DNA from: Streptomyces sp. KMM 9044
GTDB taxonomy: Bacteria; Actinomycetota; Actinomycetes; Streptomycetales; Streptomycetaceae
Direction of reading: 5' to 3'
Assembly: GCF_024701375.2 (NCBI RefSeq)
Contig: NZ_CP113910.1
Location: forward strand, 3,286,001 to 3,350,000
Length of the DNA: 64,000 bases
The notes below the pieces were generated by a model. That model had not been told where the DNA came from. It saw only the letters and a program-made list of their open reading frames with translations, and did no database searches. Shown here in pieces: positions 43,859 through 51,571 of this stretch (positions within the stretch are counted from its first letter, which is position 1; each line of letters begins with the position of its first letter). A program made the position numbers and the translations under genes.

Positions 43859-45785
43859 GGTGAGTCGGCGGCGGGAATTTCACCCACCGCCGCTCTCAGA
43901 ACCGTGCGTGAACCTCGCGACTCACACGGCTCCCATTGTTGAACCAGTGGGCAACGCGCCATGCTTCCAGTGAGCGAACATGCCCGGGAATGCTGAGGCA
44001 ATCTCAGCCAGCCTTCTCCGGGCCTTTCTTGAAGCACGACGATACCGTTTGTACTTCCTCCGGGCCCATTTCACCAGGAACGGATTGATCTGCTGTTCCA
44101 GAAACCTGATCAACCTGGACTTGTAGAAGCGCCCATAGTAGTTGATCCATCCCGCCACGACGGGGTTGATCATCGCGGCGATCTCCTGAAAGCTCAGCTC
44201 GGTACAGCGCCCCAGTCGCCAGCTCCGGATAGTCCTCGCCATGGACTTCATGGCTGTTTCGCTCACTGCGGGAAGGAAGCCGGTCTTCAGCCTCCCATCC
44301 CGCAAGCGGGCAGCCCGAGGACGGAAGGTATACCCCAGAAACGTGAACTTCGTGACCGGGAACTCCCGTTCACGACCTTCCTGTTTGCAGTACACCACCC
44401 TGGTTTTCTCCGGATGGAGACGTAATCCGAACTGCAGCAGCCTGCCCTCGATGATGTCGCGGACGAAAATCGCCTGCTTCTCACTGGCACAGTGCACCAC
44501 AGCATCGTCGCCGTACCGCTCGAATCTGATCGCCGGGTACTCCCGGACCAACCACGCGTCAAAGGCGTAGTGCATGAACAGATTCGACAACAATGGTGAA
44601 ATAGCAGACCCTTGGGGAGTCCCCTTTTCCCGCCTGACGAGCGTTCCGTCGGGCTGTTGTACGGGGGCGACTAGCCACCGTTTCACATACAGCAGAACCC
44701 ACGGAAGATTGGTATGCCTTTCCACTGCCGCGTTGATGGGGCCGTGCGGCACGTTGTCGAAGAAGCCCTGGATGTCAAGGTCGATCACCCAAGGATGCCT
44801 CCAGCACCGCTGCTTGCACGTCTCCACCGCATCCAGCGCGGACCGCCTCGGGCGGTAGCCATACGAGTCCTGATGGAAGATCTGCTCCACCTCAGGCTCC
44901 AATGTCATAGCCACTACCGTCTGGGCGATCCTGTCGGCCACGGTCGGAACCCCAAGGCTCCGAATCCCACCGCCGGCTTTGGGAATATCAACCGCTCTCA
45001 CGGGTGGAGGGAAGTAGCTTCCCGAGGACAGCCGGTTCCACAGCTTGTACAGGTTGTTCTTCTCATCCTGCTCAAACTCCGCTAAAGACTGCCCATCCAC
45101 CCCAGCCGCTCCCCTGTTGGCCTTGACCTTCAGGTATGCGTTCCAGACCAGCCGCCTCGGAATATCAAACGGCTTGTCCGCTGGCCTTGTCTCGACCATC
45201 CGATTCCTCCCATCGCTGGTTGATCGCCGATCGACACCCAACAACACGTCCCCTTCGCTCCACCCCTATTACGGAGGTTTCATCACTACTACGGGACGTT
45301 CCGCCCTCCCGACGCGCGACCGGTACTCCGGCCCTCATGACTCTTCGCCACTTGCGCCTCTCCCTCTCGCGAGCCACGTCAACCCATGGATCGCGGTTTC
45401 GCGTCGAGGAGTTCTCCAGTTCCGTTGTGAAGCCCAGACTGAGCTCGCGCCACCTTCATGCCGGACACCGCCAGACCAGTAAACAGGTTCCCGTCTGGCT
45501 TGTCCCAGGACAGCATTGAGGCCCTGGTTTTGGTGTCGTCTAAGCTTTACGACACGTCATCGGCGGTTCACTTGCGTTCGCCTTCTCAGCCCACACCTGC
45601 CATATTTAGTACGGCTTTTCCATGACGCTCACCACCACGGCTCATTCACCGCAGCAGCTCATGGTGGTTTGACACCTGCACCTGCATGCCGATGCCGAAG
45701 GACCTACCTTCATCTCCACAACAGCATGGCAACTGTTCGTTCCCGTCTTCTACATCAGAACCTCACAATCACCTTCTGGACACAC
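43859..45785 (-). mobile_element. Group II intron copy 3 (1927 bp), antisense in type B IS3 orfB
   Basis: Same ends and length as copies 1 and 2 (5' GTGTG at 45785, 3' end at 43859). A single base differs in the 5' region (GGTGTCG against GATGTCG near 45533). The shared exon bases are GA on one side and CAACGCC on the other. All three copies lie in the same direction on the chromosome. Confidence 0.92.
43922..45199 (-). CDS. ltrA: Group II intron reverse transcriptase (intron copy 3)
   Basis: 425 residues, the same amino-acid sequence as copy 1 with catalytic YGDD and an X domain, and no endonuclease. The GGGAGGAA site before the ATG at 45199 is conserved. This intron copy is uninterrupted and has an intact ribozyme region, so together with copy 1 it is a candidate for mobility. 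Confidence 0.95.
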   Translation of the reverse strand: MVETRPADKPFDIPRRLVWNAYLKVKANRGAAGVDGQSLAEFEQDEKNNLYKLWNRLSSGSYFPPPVRAVDIPKAGGGIRSLGVPTVADRIAQTVVAMTLEPEVEQIFHQDSYGYRPRRSALDAVETCKQRCWRHPWVIDLDIQGFFDNVPHGPINAAVERHTNLPWVLLYVKRWLVAPVQQPDGTLVRREKGTPQGSAISPLLSNLFMHYAFDAWLVREYPAIRFERYGDDAVVHCASEKQAIFVRDIIEGRLLQFGLRLHPEKTRVVYCKQEGREREFPVTKFTFLGYTFRPRAARLRDGRLKTGFLPAVSETAMKSMARTIRSWRLGRCTELSFQEIAAMINPVVAGWINYYGRFYKSRLIRFLEQQINPFLVKWARRKYKRYRRASRKARRRLAEIASAFPGMFAHWKHGALPTGSTMGAV

Positions 45786-46307
45786 CAACGCCATGGCAGA
45801 ATCGTTCTTCGGGGCCTTGAAGAACGAGCGGGTTTCCCGCGTGACTTACCTGACCCGAGAGGCCGCCCGACAGGACATCACTCGATACATCGAACTCTGG
45901 TACAATCACAAGCGCCTCCACTCGGCTGTTGGTTACCGCCCGCCGCGAGAAGTCCACGCCGAATACACGGAGTTGCACATAGCCGCGTGAAATAGACGGT
46001 CAGCTCACTGTCCGGAAAACGCGAGGCCCCTCACTCGGCGTGTCCGAGGAGATACGGCTTGCGTACCGCCGTCATGCGCCGCACCTTTTCGATCATCCTG
46101 GCGAGTCAGGGCCCCGCGGCTGACTACGGGGGGCTGCTAAGGATATCTCTCACTCGTCCCTCGGAGCCGGGCACTGATGGGCTGCCGAAGGTCGTGCCGC
46201 TGGCTGGTGCAGGCGCTTCCGCGCGCACCAGCCCGGGGCTCTCGTCACCTGATCTCTTTGCCCTGGCGGATCTCCCAGGGGCCGACGGGTACGAGGTAGA
46301 CCTCGTC

Positions 46308-46543
46308 GGGTGTGGCTCCTTTGGAGGGACGGCCCTAGCTGCGTGAACTGCGGCTTGAGGCACGCCCGAGTGATCGACTCGACCACGACAGCGGGTCACG
46401 CGGTGACCGGCACCCTCCGCGCTGTCGATCTTGATGCGACGCGCGGGCGTGACCTGCTGGTTCCGAAAGGATCTCCACGACCGGCAGTCGAGCCCAACCG
46501 GCAAATGCCCAGCTCAGCCTGTCCCTCCAAAGGAGCCACACCC
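46308..46543 (+). mobile_element. MITE copy C, 236 bp
   Basis: The same sequence and orientation as copy A, flanked by GACCTCGTC at 46299-46307 and 46544-46552. It lies 21 codons before the stop of the PLD nuclease gene. The 211 bp to its left, back to the IS3 right end at 46033, hold only the gene's last codons and non-coding sequence. Confidence 0.93.
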
Positions 46544-47241
46544 GACCTCGTCGAAGTAGCTCAGCCATTTGGCGATCGTTTCCACCGCCCGCTGCGCCTG
46601 ATCTGGCGTGTGGAGCCCGTCGGCGATCAGTGCCCGCTTCGCGTCGTCAAGATTCAGGGCCCCGCTCTCGTTCAGTGTGCGGACTTCGGTCAGGGACCGC
46701 AGTCGGAGGAGGGCTGCGGCCCCGAAGTCTTGCTCGGACAGCCCCGGAGGGATGTCCATATGGACGAGGTCTCGCAGGACACCGGCGAGCACGTCGCTGG
46801 AGATGTTCCCGTGTCGACCGTTGTATACCCGGTAGAGGCGCTCAGGGTTCCGGGTCTCTGGCAACCAGCGAGACTGCGCCTCGGTCTCGCCCACCACCAG
46901 CATCTGCGGGGCGTCCTCGTCGGCCCGCACGAGGTCAGCCTGCTCGCGGATCTGGCGAGCGAGCTGCACCGTACCGGGTACGGAGACTTCGTCGATGGCG
47001 TCCAGGACCCGACACACCTCAGGGTGCGCAAGCTCGGCTTCGATGAGCAGCTCGATGTTCGGAGCCGGCACTCGTCCAGTTGCCTTGCCGGTCAGGTTGG
47101 CAGACCCGACGAGGCAACGGCCATCAGCGGCATACAACTTGGCGTGCAGGTTATGGCAAAGCGAGATGTCCACCCGCCCGTCCGCTTCGGCCAGTTCCGC
47201 GATTTCCGGAGGGTGTGGCTCTGTCTGAGTGAGATCCCGAG

Positions 47242-48777
47242 TCAGGCTTGAAGTGCGTATATGTGCTGGTCGGGTAAGGGATGGAGTCGTTCGTGCTCCT
47301 TCCGCGTGTGGAAGATCCAGTAGTCGGGGAAGTCGCCGTTGCTGATGACGGCGCGGAGGGTGAGGACGGCTTCGGCGCCGGGGACGGTCCACCTGCTGCC
47401 GGTGATGTCGAGTCTGTCGGCGACCAGATGGCGGGCTGCTCCTTCGACGGCGCCGCTGGCGATCGGCCAGCCGGCGGCCAGGGCCTGGTCGTAGTGGACG
47501 AAGTCGGCGTTGTTGTCCAGGTATCGGCAGGCTTTGTCCGCGGCGGCGCGCTGGTCGTCGCTGAGGTGGTGGCGGTCGGCTTCGGCGCGGATGTCGTGGG
47601 CGGCGCCGGGGGCGTCGCCGGCCAGGATCCGGGCGGCCTTGCTGCCGACCCAGTCCTCGGTGGCGGGATCGGTGGCGGTGTGGAAACAGCGAGCGGCTGC
47701 CCACAGCTTCTCGATCACGTGGACGATGTCGAGGACGATGTGGATCGTGACATTGCGGCGGGCGGCCTCGGCCTGGATCAGCTCCCGCTGGTGGGTGGCG
47801 CCGTCGATCAGTACGACCCAGGTCCGCCTGTGCTCGGGGTCGCGGGCTTCGGCCTGGTCGAACGCGGCGGCGATGACGGTTTCGGCGTCCTCGCGGACGG
47901 AGGCGGTGAGCCATTTCGCCCGCGCGGTGGGTCCTTTGCGGACGGTGCGGTGGCCGGTGCGGCCGCCGGGCGGGGCGATGACGTCGTGCGGGCGGCGGAC
48001 GGCAGGCTCGGCGTCGTGGACGACGGCGAGGGTGGCCATCCTTTTGCGGCAGGACTTCTCCCCGGCCGCGAGCCGGGTGCGGAAGGTGCGCCGGGCCCTG
48101 GCGGCGGCCTTCGCGGTGGCCTCGCGCAGGTGGCCCGGGCGCATCACGATTCCCTTCTGGTCGACACTGAGCACCAGCAGCGTCCCGGCCGGGGCCGGCG
48201 CGGGGGTGCGGGCCGTATAGAACGCGGCGACGTCCACGGCCGCGGCCCGCACCAGATCCTCCACCTGGCGTTTGCCCACCACCCGGCCCCCGCAGCCGCG
48301 GTCGATCGCTTCCAGCGCGGTGTCGTAGGAACTACGGACCGCTTCGAGGACCGCGAGGCGGCGCAGTCCCAGACTGTGCCGGCCGTGGGGCAGGCCCAGC
48401 ATGGCGTCGGCGGGGTAGAGGTTGGTCATGCCCGCGCCGCGCAGGGCGCACCGGGTCACGGTCACCGGCCCCAGCACGGTGGCCAGTTGCCGCCGGTGGC
48501 CCTTCTCCAGCCGGCTCCGGCCGCCGGCGAGCGCAGCCCGCTCCCGCGGACCGAGGGCGGACAGGTGGTCCTCTTCGTGGCGGGCCCGCCACTGGAGATG
48601 GGCCTGCAGGAGCAGTCGCCCCAGCTCCCGGGAGCCCGCTTCGACGTCGGCCTCCACCTGTTCATGCGTCGCGGTGAGTGCTTCAGGGCCGGAGAGGCGG
48701 GTGGTCAGCAAAGTGAGGGAAGAAAACACGCGGGCAAAGGGGTCAGCCGCCGCGGCCGTTTCATACGCTGCGTTCAT
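47242..48777 (-). CDS. ISKra4-family transposase
   Basis: 511 residues, intact. The N-terminal part has EADVEAGSRELGRLLLQAHL. The middle has the catalytic first aspartate in LLVLSVDQKGIVMRPGHLRE, the second in WVVLIDGATHQRELIQAEAA, and DIVHVIEKLWAAARCFHTAT. The C-terminal part has the glutamate-containing ASGAVEGAARHLVADRLDIT with GSRWTVPGAEAVLTLRAVIS. It should cut and join ends beginning GGGTGTGGCTC with a 9-bp stagger. It is the best candidate to mobilise the MITEs in trans. Confidence 0.9.
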   Translation of the reverse strand: MNAAYETAAAADPFARVFSSLTLLTTRLSGPEALTATHEQVEADVEAGSRELGRLLLQAHLQWRARHEEDHLSALGPRERAALAGGRSRLEKGHRRQLATVLGPVTVTRCALRGAGMTNLYPADAMLGLPHGRHSLGLRRLAVLEAVRSSYDTALEAIDRGCGGRVVGKRQVEDLVRAAAVDVAAFYTARTPAPAPAGTLLVLSVDQKGIVMRPGHLREATAKAAARARRTFRTRLAAGEKSCRKRMATLAVVHDAEPAVRRPHDVIAPPGGRTGHRTVRKGPTARAKWLTASVREDAETVIAAAFDQAEARDPEHRRTWVVLIDGATHQRELIQAEAARRNVTIHIVLDIVHVIEKLWAAARCFHTATDPATEDWVGSKAARILAGDAPGAAHDIRAEADRHHLSDDQRAAADKACRYLDNNADFVHYDQALAAGWPIASGAVEGAARHLVADRLDITGSRWTVPGAEAVLTLRAVISNGDFPDYWIFHTRKEHERLHPLPDQHIYALQA

Positions 48778-48825
48778 CGGGCTCTCGTCCTCGGACAGTG
48801 GCGAATTCGGTTGGCACCATCGACG

Positions 48826-49422
48826 CTAGGGACGAGAGCCCGGCCCCACACCGGCGCGACGCCGCCCGTCGGCCGCGGCTTCCCGCTCCGGCGCACCCGC
48901 TCCCGCCCTCCGCGCGCCGCCCCACGCGAACAGGCCCGGCTCGTCCTCGGCCAGCCAGCCCCGCTCCACCAGCCGTTTCAGCTTCGAACGGAACCCCTCC
49001 ACCTTGTTCTTGTCCGTCGACAACCCCAGCGCGGCGCACAGATGATGCGCCCGCATCGGATGCACCGCGTCCTGCAACACCTCGACGACGTCCCGGTACG
49101 AGCGCGGCAGCACATCCGCCTCAAGCCCCGGCTCCCACTGCGGCACCAGCCGCACCCCGACCGGCGATCCCGCCCCGCTCCCCTCCACCGGCACTTCCCC
49201 CGCGGCCTCGTCCACGGACACCCTCACCGCCCCGTCGCCGGACAGGATCTCCGTCATCGTCTCCCGGGTGATCTCCAGCCGGGACAGCCTCTCCTCCCGG
49301 TCAGCAACTCGCCTGGTCAACTCTGCGATCTGGGAGCGCAGTTCGGCGATTTCCTCCCGCGCGGCAGCCTCCCGCCGATCGAGCTCCTCCAGCCACGACA
49401 CCATCGCCGCCTCCAAGACCAC
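48826..49422 (-). CDS. ISKra4-associated coiled-coil/winged-helix protein
   Basis: 198 residues inside the IS, upstream of the transposase by 48 bp. A heptad coiled coil (WLEELDRREAAAREEIAELR, then SQIAELTRRVADREERLSRL) is followed by a winged-helix-like block (YRDVVEVLQDAVHPMRAHHL, then GLSTDKNKVEGFRSKLKRLV) and a disordered basic tail. It is probably an accessory DNA-binding protein of the element. The 84 bp from 49423 to the IS end are non-coding. Confidence 0.65.
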   Translation of the reverse strand: MVLEAAMVSWLEELDRREAAAREEIAELRSQIAELTRRVADREERLSRLEITRETMTEILSGDGAVRVSVDEAAGEVPVEGSGAGSPVGVRLVPQWEPGLEADVLPRSYRDVVEVLQDAVHPMRAHHLCAALGLSTDKNKVEGFRSKLKRLVERGWLAEDEPGLFAWGGARRAGAGAPEREAAADGRRRAGVGPGSRP

Positions 49423-49702
49423 GTCTCAGGACACGACGATCCGCCATCCGCGCACGAACGGCAACGGCGCACGGCATCACCAGCTCACTGAAGAAGAGCC
49501 GCACCCATTTCCGGATCGGACACTCCCGCCGCCACCTCGGCGACGGACCAGCGTGTGACGCAGTGAATGCGTCCCACGCTGTCCGGCACGGCCGCGAGCG
49601 CTGCCTGGAAGGTTTCCTGCTTGATGAAGGGGGCCACCAGGAGAACTTCGCGAGTCGCGCCGAGGAGGAGCTGCTCAACCTGTCGCCAGACGTGATCTCG
49701 GG

Positions 49703-51571
49703 TCACTCATCGTCCTCGTCGTCGGCCTCGTCCGCGCCGAGGAAGTCGCTGGCGATGCGGCCCCAGTCCTGGCGCATCTTCTTGGCTCGCTCCCGAGGCT
49801 TGTCCGGAAGCTCGTCCTCAAACCTGGCCCAAGACATGAGCAGGAGCTTGAAGGCTCCAGCCGCGCCCCGCAGCCGCTCTGCGAGTTCTTCTTTGGTGGC
49901 GCCGTCGATGTCGCCGTCGAGCACGGCGATGAGGTCGGCATAGACCGGGTGGTCCTGGTTGAGGGTGACCTGCAGCAGGTTGGGAATGTAGTCGATGTTG
50001 AAGAAGGCCGGCGAGTCGGGGTTGCGGCTTGTCAGCAGACGGACGTGCTTGCCCTGTTGGATCGACTCCTCAATGATCCGCTGCGCGTCAGCAGGCGTGT
50101 ACTTATGAGTCTCCACGAGGTTTTCGAGCTGAATCTCCTTGCTCTCTTCCTCGGTGACCTGCTCGGCGAGCGTGTCGGTGAAGCTGGGTTTCGTCTCCAC
50201 ACGGCGCCGCTTGACCGCCTCCTCGGCCTTAGTTTCCACGTCCTCGTGCCGCTTCCGGTTGGCGCGCGTGCCCCTGGTCTGGTCAGCAAGGTCGGAGCGC
50301 AGCTTGCCGAGCAGCTTCTCACGGATGTGATAGACGATCTCGATGAGTGGGAGCCGCCGATCCCCCTCCTCGCGGAGCTGCTCCCGAAACTCGTCCCAGG
50401 TAAGGCCAGCGGCCTCTTCCCGCCAGTTGAAGTGGGCAAGGTCAGAGAAGATCGTCGCGGCTTGCTTGTTGTTGGTGACCCCGAAGACTTCGTCCAACGC
50501 GGGTGGGAAATCGATCTCTACGCCCCACCAGCGTTCCACAGGGTCATAGGAGTTCGTCCAGCCCGTGTCGAGGTCGAGTTCGCGGTTGGCACGGATCAGC
50601 GAGATACCGAGGTTCTTGGCGGCGTGCTTGCCCCACGGAGCTTCACCGGGGTTGAGACTCGGAGATACGGCTTTGGGCCACTCCTCGCCTCCGATGTCCG
50701 GACGTCGCGCTGCATCGACAGCGATCGAGGAGCGGACGAAGACGGGGTACTCGTTGCCGTCGGCTCCATGGACCATGAACCGCTCGACGCCGATCTCGCC
50801 GACGTTGCCGGCACCGAATGGGCGGAACATCGGCTTGGTGTCGAACGGGGCCGGCGTCGCGCTGGGGGCCATCAGGTAGAGCGGATCGTTGGGGCGTGCA
50901 TCACGAACGCCGGGCAAGGGAGCCCACCCGCGAGCAGGTACCAGCTTGATCCGCGTTCCCTCGGCGATCAGCCGACGGTAGATACGTCCGATCAAGCTCT
51001 CGGTATTGGCCAGAGTCGCCTCCGCGCCACGCCACTGGACCCGTTCCAACTGTGTCCACTGCACCAAGGTGCCACTGGTTCCGAGCCCTTCGGCCAGCGC
51101 TTGCCATTCGTCCGGGACGCCGTCGAGCTTCGGCTCGGGGACCTCTTCGAGCCCGCCGCGCACCTCCGTCAGATCAAGGTACGTGTGCAGTGCATTGTCG
51201 GGTCCGTTGGTCCAGGACCAGACGTCGACGCGGTCACACTGGGAGATGCTGGAGTTGGGCAGGCCGACTCCGAAGCGTCCTATCCCCTTCCGCTGTTGCC
51301 GCGTTCCCGCACCGAAGCGGAGGGATTGCCGGAGCGTCTCGGGGTCCATGCCACTACCGTTGTCGAGTACGGCGATCTTCTCGACTCGATGGCGCGAGCG
51401 CTGCGACGGACGGTCAGTCGACTCAACAACGAACAGCTCGACGATGTCGGCCCCGGCTTCAATGCCGTTGTCGATCAGTTCGGCGATGGCGTGTGCCGTC
51501 GACTTGTATCCACTGTCCTGCAAGGCTTTGACCGTCAGGTCGGAGGTGACGATCGAGTACTTGGATGTCAT
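49703..51571 (-). CDS. MORC/paraMORC-like GHKL ATPase
   Basis: 622 residues from the ATG at 51571 (GGAAGG upstream). The GHKL ATPase is at the N-terminus: N-box AHAIAELIDNGIEAG (26-40), G1 VLDNGSGMDPETLR (68-81), and G2 GIGRFGVGLPNSSIS (96-110). An S5-type transducer region with RIYRRLIAEGTRIKLVPARG follows, then a charged coiled coil and an acidic tail ending ADEADDEDDE. Such ATPases act as ATP-gated DNA clamps. The start overlaps the helicase stop (ATGA), and its stop overlaps the PLD nuclease start, giving a tightly coupled three-gene operon. Confidence 0.88.
   Translation of the reverse strand: MTSKYSIVTSDLTVKALQDSGYKSTAHAIAELIDNGIEAGADIVELFVVESTDRPSQRSRHRVEKIAVLDNGSGMDPETLRQSLRFGAGTRQQRKGIGRFGVGLPNSSISQCDRVDVWSWTNGPDNALHTYLDLTEVRGGLEEVPEPKLDGVPDEWQALAEGLGTSGTLVQWTQLERVQWRGAEATLANTESLIGRIYRRLIAEGTRIKLVPARGWAPLPGVRDARPNDPLYLMAPSATPAPFDTKPMFRPFGAGNVGEIGVERFMVHGADGNEYPVFVRSSIAVDAARRPDIGGEEWPKAVSPSLNPGEAPWGKHAAKNLGISLIRANRELDLDTGWTNSYDPVERWWGVEIDFPPALDEVFGVTNNKQAATIFSDLAHFNWREEAAGLTWDEFREQLREEGDRRLPLIEIVYHIREKLLGKLRSDLADQTRGTRANRKRHEDVETKAEEAVKRRRVETKPSFTDTLAEQVTEEESKEIQLENLVETHKYTPADAQRIIEESIQQGKHVRLLTSRNPDSPAFFNIDYIPNLLQVTLNQDHPVYADLIAVLDGDIDGATKEELAERLRGAAGAFKLLLMSWARFEDELPDKPRERAKKMRQDWGRIASDFLGADEADDEDDE

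Larger units (their letters stand above)
43170..45990 (+). pseudogene. IS3 orfB (type B), split by group II intron copy 3
   Basis: Coding parts are 43170-43858 and 45786-45990. Motifs: VEFMCERLGVSKSGYYEWRN, then DITYIKTGEGWLYLATVIDC (Asp), FHSDRGSNYMSAEFAATLKR (Asp), and after the intron NAMAESFFGALKNERVSRVT (Glu) with YNHKRLHSAVGYRPPREVH. Joining the exons restores CFDNAMAESFF exactly. The intron lies at the same D-N-A codons as in the type A elements, although the IS is a different one. Confidence 0.9.
42814..46033 (+). mobile_element. IS3-family element, type B (interrupted by group II intron copy 3)
   Basis: The left end (TGAGGTGCCCCGGAGTTTCC from 42814) and right end (rc TGAGGGGCCTCGCGTTTTCC ending 46033) form an imperfect inverted repeat that continues into CGGACAG. 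Without the intron it is about 1.29 kb. It is a different subgroup from type A, with little sequence in common outside the DDE motifs. The flanks show no convincing 3-4 bp duplication. Confidence 0.8.
47211..49506 (-). mobile_element. ISKra4-family insertion sequence (2296 bp)
   Basis: The left end GGGTGTGGCTCTG and right end (rc) GGGTGCGGCTCTT are imperfect inverted repeats that go on to share TGAG at similar depth. ATTTCCGGA is duplicated at 47202-47210 and 49507-49515 (9 bp). The first 11 bases of the left end equal those of the MITEs. It carries a transposase and a coiled-coil protein, both on the minus strand, and splits the PLD nuclease gene. Confidence 0.88.
46245..49706 (-). pseudogene. 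Phospholipase-D-type (HKD) nuclease gene, broken by ISKra4 and MITE C
   Basis: The coding pieces are 49706-49516, 47210-46553 and 46307-46245. Removing the ISKra4 element, the MITE and one 9-bp copy each leaves 912 nt, exactly 303 codons plus stop. The protein reads MTRDHVWRQVEQLLLGATRE, VLLVAPFIKQETFQAALAAV, the HKD motif LHAKLYAADGRCLVGSANLT, then VHMDIPPGLSEQDFGAAALL and ends VPVGPWEIRQGKEIR. One HKD motif means it would act as a dimer. Its ATG overlaps the stop of the MORC-like ATPase (ATGA), so it is the third gene of the helicase operon and presumably its DNA-cutting part. Confidence 0.88.

Noticed and set aside
42814..46033. A 3-4 bp target duplication for the type B IS3, and one for each type A copy
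   Set aside because: Flanking bases do not match in any of the three, so I do not claim a duplication; the ends given are approximate to a few bases.
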